Origin: RUG343 sp964486215
Lineage (GTDB): Bacteria; Bacillota_I; Bacilli_A; RF39; UBA660
Direction of reading: 5' to 3'
Length of the DNA: 17,111 nt
Assembly: GCA_964486215.1 (NCBI GenBank)
Contig: CAZALI010000021.1
Span: forward strand, 1-17,111
In this document: positions 14,658 to 17,111 of the stretch, one piece after another
Layout: the number at the start of each line of letters is the position of its first letter
How positions within the stretch are numbered: the first letter of the stretch is position 1
Translations under genes and position numbers: made by a program
The notes under the pieces: model-generated
What the model saw: the letters and a program-made list of their open reading frames with translations, nothing else
Told to the model about the DNA's origin: nothing
The model's database searches: none

Positions 14658-15761
14658 ATGAAAGGGAAAAATAAAACTGGTGGAATTCTAGGTGGAATTA
14701 TACTAGTAATAATAGGTATTTGTTTATTATGGTACAACGAAGGTAGAACAGTAAAAACACAAAAAGCCATAAGTGAAGCAAGAAAAACATACATCGAAGT
14801 TAAATCAGACAAAGTAGATAGCAAAAATGAAGGCAAATTAATTGCTACTAATGGTAAGATAGATCTTACTAATGCTAATGAATTAGTAGATGATACATTT
14901 GGTATAAAAGTAAAATCTGCTAAGATGATTAGAACTGTAGAAATGTATCAATGGACAGAAGAATGTAGTACAGATGACAATAATAATGAACATTGTGAGT
15001 ACAAAAAAGAATGGAAAGATGAATTAGTAGACTCTAGTGAATTTAAAGAAAGTGGACATTCTAATCCAACATCTATGCCATATGAAAATAATACATATCT
15101 AGCAGATAATGTTAAGTTAGGAGCTTTCACTTTATCTAAAGATTTACAAGATAACTTAAGTACTGATAAATCTGTAGGTAATGAACAATTAACAACTGAA
15201 TATATTAATAAAAAAGAAGGATTAAAAATATCTGGAAACTATATAGACAATATACCAGAATCTGGTACTCCAGAAATAGGCAATATTAGAATATCATTTA
15301 AATATAATGATTCAGATTCTGCTACTGTATTAGCTGTACAAAATGGAGAAACATTCTCTAAGTTTATAGCTAAGAGTGGAAAAGCAGTTTATAGAATTAA
15401 AGAAGGAGTTCACACAGGAGCAGAAATACTACAAGATATGACTAATGAAAATAACTTTATCAAATGGTTATTAAGAATTTTAGGTATTATCTTAATAATA
15501 GGTGGTATTAATTCACTATTCGCACCACTTCAAAAATTAGCTAACTTTGTACCAATCTTAGGTGGTCTTGTAGGATTTGCTAGTGGTTTAGTATCATTTG
15601 TATTAGGATTAGCCATTTCACTTGTAGTTATTGCCTTAGCTTGGTTTAGATTTAGACCATTATTATCAATAATCTTAATAGTAATTGTTGTAGGACTTGT
15701 ACTATTATTAAAGAAAATGAAAAATAAAACTCCAGAAGATCAAACAAAAAAAGATGAATAA
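14658..15761 (+). CDS. TMEM43-family membrane protein
   Basis: The 367-residue protein fits the TMEM43 family (Pfam TMEM43), known from the eukaryotic nuclear-envelope/ER protein LUMA and from scattered bacterial homologues. It has an N-terminal membrane segment (about 9-25) directly followed by the family-typical LLWYNEGRTVKT. A large soluble domain of about 240 residues follows, with MYQWTEEC and IGNIRISFKY segments. Three or four C-terminal membrane segments lie at about 269-287, 298-330 and 334-352, with a Lys-rich tail. Two cysteines (in EECS and HCEY) may pair. The function of bacterial members is not established. The gene lies 12 bases before a pilin-like gene and shares its probable promoter, so a role at the cell envelope together with that protein is plausible but inferred. 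Confidence 0.85.
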   Translation: MKGKNKTGGILGGIILVIIGICLLWYNEGRTVKTQKAISEARKTYIEVKSDKVDSKNEGKLIATNGKIDLTNANELVDDTFGIKVKSAKMIRTVEMYQWTEECSTDDNNNEHCEYKKEWKDELVDSSEFKESGHSNPTSMPYENNTYLADNVKLGAFTLSKDLQDNLSTDKSVGNEQLTTEYINKKEGLKISGNYIDNIPESGTPEIGNIRISFKYNDSDSATVLAVQNGETFSKFIAKSGKAVYRIKEGVHTGAEILQDMTNENNFIKWLLRILGIILIIGGINSLFAPLQKLANFVPILGGLVGFASGLVSFVLGLAISLVVIALAWFRFRPLLSIILIVIVVGLVLLLKKMKNKTPEDQTKKDE

Positions 15762-15773
15762 GAGGAGATTAAC

Positions 15774-16691
15774 ATGAAAGATAGAAAAGCATTTACGATG
15801 GTAGAGTTATTAGCTACCATTACAATTCTAGGTATAGTTATGGCAATAGGTATAGGATCCGTTTCTCTACTAATTAATAATGGTAAAAAGAATTATATAA
15901 AATCACAAAAGAAATCTTTAATAGTAGCTGCTCAACAATACTTTAATGCCAATCCACAAGAATTAGAAGATGGCGCAGTAGTAACATATGGTACATTACA
16001 TGGTAGAAAATATATAGGAAAAATAACAGATTTAGATCGTAAAACACCTTGTGATCCTAATCAAACTAAAGTAGTAGTTAAAAAAGTTGGAAATCACTAT
16101 AAATATAAAGCTACTTTGTACTGTAATGGTAGAATCTTAGCTGCAAATTCTACTTCTAGTAGCTCCTCAGGTAGTGGGAGTTCATCTAGTTCTAGCAGTT
16201 CATCAAGTAGTTCATCAAGTAGTTCTTCAGGAAGTTCATCACCAAGTAGTGGGAGTTCATCTAGCTCATCCACTTCAACTCCCAGTGTAAGCAGCATCCC
16301 AATTACACACCATGCCGCAGCCGCAGTAGATGAAGATACTACTGCCTATGGTCTAGGAAAATATAATGGTAAGTATTATTATGCCGAAAGCTTTAATAAT
16401 AGTTATCATGGTGAAGGCGATAGAGTATGTGATGAAGATTATGATGGATACAGATTATTTGAATGGGATGGAACTAAATGGGTAAACGTATATCGGAATA
16501 GTGGATCAAGATGTAATGGTGGTAATGGTGTAGTCCCACCAAGTAGTAATGAATACTATGCAGCTTGGACTAATGCTTGGTCTCATAGAAACTTGGCAGA
16601 CCATGGTGCATCTTATTGGACATCAAGTAGTTCATCATCAAGCTCTAGTTATGATGATAGAGATTGTCATGGTGCAACTGATTGTAGATAA
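15774..16691 (+). CDS. Type IV pilin-like protein with long serine tract
   Basis: The 305-residue product begins MKDRKAFTMVELLATI. This is a prepilin signal with predicted cleavage between A6 and F7, Glu at mature position +5, and a hydrophobic helix (about 12-33). A prepilin peptidase should process it, and it could enter a pilus or pseudopilus. The globular part to about 125 has a cysteine pair (C93, C117). It is followed by an almost pure Ser tract with some Gly, Thr and Pro (126-174), then a second domain rich in Tyr, Asp, Asn and Trp with four cysteines (C219, C247, C298, C304) and a second Ser run (284-292). Ala instead of Gly before the cleavage site is allowed but less common. The N-terminal half resembles the many lone pilin-like proteins of uncultured Bacilli; the C-terminal domain is not recognised. 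No prepilin peptidase, pilus ATPase or platform gene is in the window. A terminator follows. Confidence 0.85.
   Translation: MKDRKAFTMVELLATITILGIVMAIGIGSVSLLINNGKKNYIKSQKKSLIVAAQQYFNANPQELEDGAVVTYGTLHGRKYIGKITDLDRKTPCDPNQTKVVVKKVGNHYKYKATLYCNGRILAANSTSSSSSGSGSSSSSSSSSSSSSSSSSGSSSPSSGSSSSSSTSTPSVSSIPITHHAAAAVDEDTTAYGLGKYNGKYYYAESFNNSYHGEGDRVCDEDYDGYRLFEWDGTKWVNVYRNSGSRCNGGNGVVPPSSNEYYAAWTNAWSHRNLADHGASYWTSSSSSSSSSYDDRDCHGATDCR
16149..16295 (+). repeat. Imperfect 12-bp repeats coding the serine tract
   Basis: The stretch is built from imperfect copies of TCATCAAGTAGT and variants (TCATCTAGTTCT, TCTTCAGGAAGT), giving about 49 mainly Ser codons of mixed type. A shorter relative of the same unit recurs at 16623-16649. 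Because unit length is a multiple of three, gain or loss of copies would change linker length without breaking the frame. Confidence 0.8.
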
Positions 16692-16700
16692 CTAATTAAT

Positions 16701-16727
16701 AAATCCAGCATTGCTGGATTTTTATTT
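16701..16727 (+). terminator. Intrinsic terminator after the pilin-like gene
   Basis: AAATCCAGC (16701-16709), loop ATT and GCTGGATTT (16713-16721) form a perfect 9-bp stem followed by a T-rich run. It ends the TMEM43-pilin operon. Confidence 0.9.
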
Positions 16728-16754
16728 GTTTAAATGGATAAAATATAGTATAAT
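16726..16754 (+). promoter_or_regulatory. Promoter of smc
   Basis: TTGTTT (16726-16731), a 17-base spacer and TATAAT (16749-16754) form a sigma-A promoter starting in the tail of the preceding terminator. The -10 box ends 17 bases before the smc ATG, with AGGTGA (16761-16766) as ribosome binding site. Confidence 0.7.
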
Positions 16755-16771
16755 TAAACAAGGTGAATAAT

Positions 16772-17111
16772 ATGTACTTAAAAGAAATAATCGCAAGCGG
16801 TTTTAAATCTTTTGCTGAGAAAATTGATATAAAATTAGATAATGATATTACCTGTATTGTCGGACCAAATGGCTCAGGTAAAAGTAATATTGTTGATGCT
16901 GTTAGATGGGTCTTAGGAGAACAATCAGTTAAATCTTTAAGAGGATCTTCTTCTATGCAAGATATTATCTTTTCCGGATCTAAAACAAGAAACCCATTAA
17001 ATGTAGCTTATGTAGAATTAATATTTGATAATAGTGATCATTATCTAAATATTCCATATACTGAAATATCTATTAAAAGAAGAATATATCGTAGTGGAGA
17101 AAATGAATATT
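16772..17111 (+). CDS. smc: Chromosome segregation ATPase SMC, N-terminal part (3' end outside window)
   Basis: The first 113 residues match the N-terminal head of bacterial SMC, the ATPase that forms condensin rings with ScpA and ScpB and organises the chromosome. The opening MYLKEIIASGFKSFAEKI is followed by the Walker A motif GPNGSGKS (31-38), then NIVDAVRWVLGEQSVKSLRG and MQDIIFSGS, all highly typical. The frame runs off the right edge. The start follows AGGTGA and its own promoter. In Bacillus smc lies between rnc and ftsY; here its upstream neighbour is the pilin-like gene. Confidence 0.96.
   Translation, partial: MYLKEIIASGFKSFAEKIDIKLDNDITCIVGPNGSGKSNIVDAVRWVLGEQSVKSLRGSSSMQDIIFSGSKTRNPLNVAYVELIFDNSDHYLNIPYTEISIKRRIYRSGENEY

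Noticed and set aside
16097..16297. Antisense Leu/Glu-rich reading frame opposite the serine tract
   Set aside because: It is the mirror of Ser codons on the other strand, with no ribosome site or promoter.
1..17111. Mycoplasma-type code (TGA as Trp), suggested by the low GC
   Set aside because: rnpM and the 10896-11462 gene end with TGA exactly where the families or neighbours require, and Trp is coded by TGG throughout.

Overview
The window is a low-GC, gene-dense piece of a bacterial chromosome from the Bacilli (Firmicutes) side of the tree. The best guess is one of the uncultured, gut-associated lineages near Erysipelotrichales, RF39 or the Mollicutes. Supporting signs are strong A/T bias in third codon positions, Shine-Dalgarno sites matching AGGAGGTGAT, sigma-A-type promoters, U-tract terminators, and a Bacillus-like run of translation and RNA genes (truB, rimP-nusA-rnpM-infB-rbfA, rpsO-pnp, smc). 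TGA is used as a real stop (rnpM, the 10896-11462 gene), so the code is table 11 and not the Mycoplasma code. The exact taxon is an inference.

Layout. 1-1106: C-terminal part of a large cell-surface protein with Listeria-Bacteroides-type repeats and a C-terminal membrane anchor, closed by a perfect terminator. 1161-2003: truB. 2004-5338: an accessory stretch with a DUF1016/YhcG-type nuclease gene broken by two in-frame stop codons, a pair of small membrane/lipoprotein genes, and a pair of unrecognised cytoplasmic proteins. 5344-9651: the nusA operon, with a strong promoter, a leader with a terminator-like hairpin, a very short rimP, nusA with an acidic insertion, rnpM, infB and rbfA; ylxQ is absent. 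9644-10216: a polytopic membrane protein overlapping rbfA, closed by a bidirectional terminator. 10225-11462, minus strand: a CPBP-type membrane protease and a membrane-anchored extracytoplasmic protein. 11557-12033: an unrecognised protein. 12011-14617: promoter, structured leader, rpsO, an intergenic terminator-like hairpin, then pnp. 14633-16691: a TMEM43-family membrane protein and a type IV pilin-like protein with a long serine tract. 16726-17111: promoter and 5' part of smc.

The conserved genes act together in transcription elongation (NusA), ribosome assembly (RimP, RbfA, S15), initiation (IF2), tRNA modification (TruB) and RNA decay (PNPase, and RnpM acting on RNase P). In Bacillus they form one block (rimP-nusA-rnpM-ylxQ-infB-rbfA-truB-ribF-rpsO-pnp). 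Here truB has moved ahead of the block, ribF and ylxQ are missing, and accessory cell-envelope genes fill the gaps. No tRNA, rRNA, CRISPR array, insertion sequence or phage gene was seen. No clear-cut new multi-gene system is proven. The best candidates for follow-up are the TMEM43/serine-rich pilin operon, the remodelled RimP-NusA pair, and the structured leaders of the nusA and rpsO operons.
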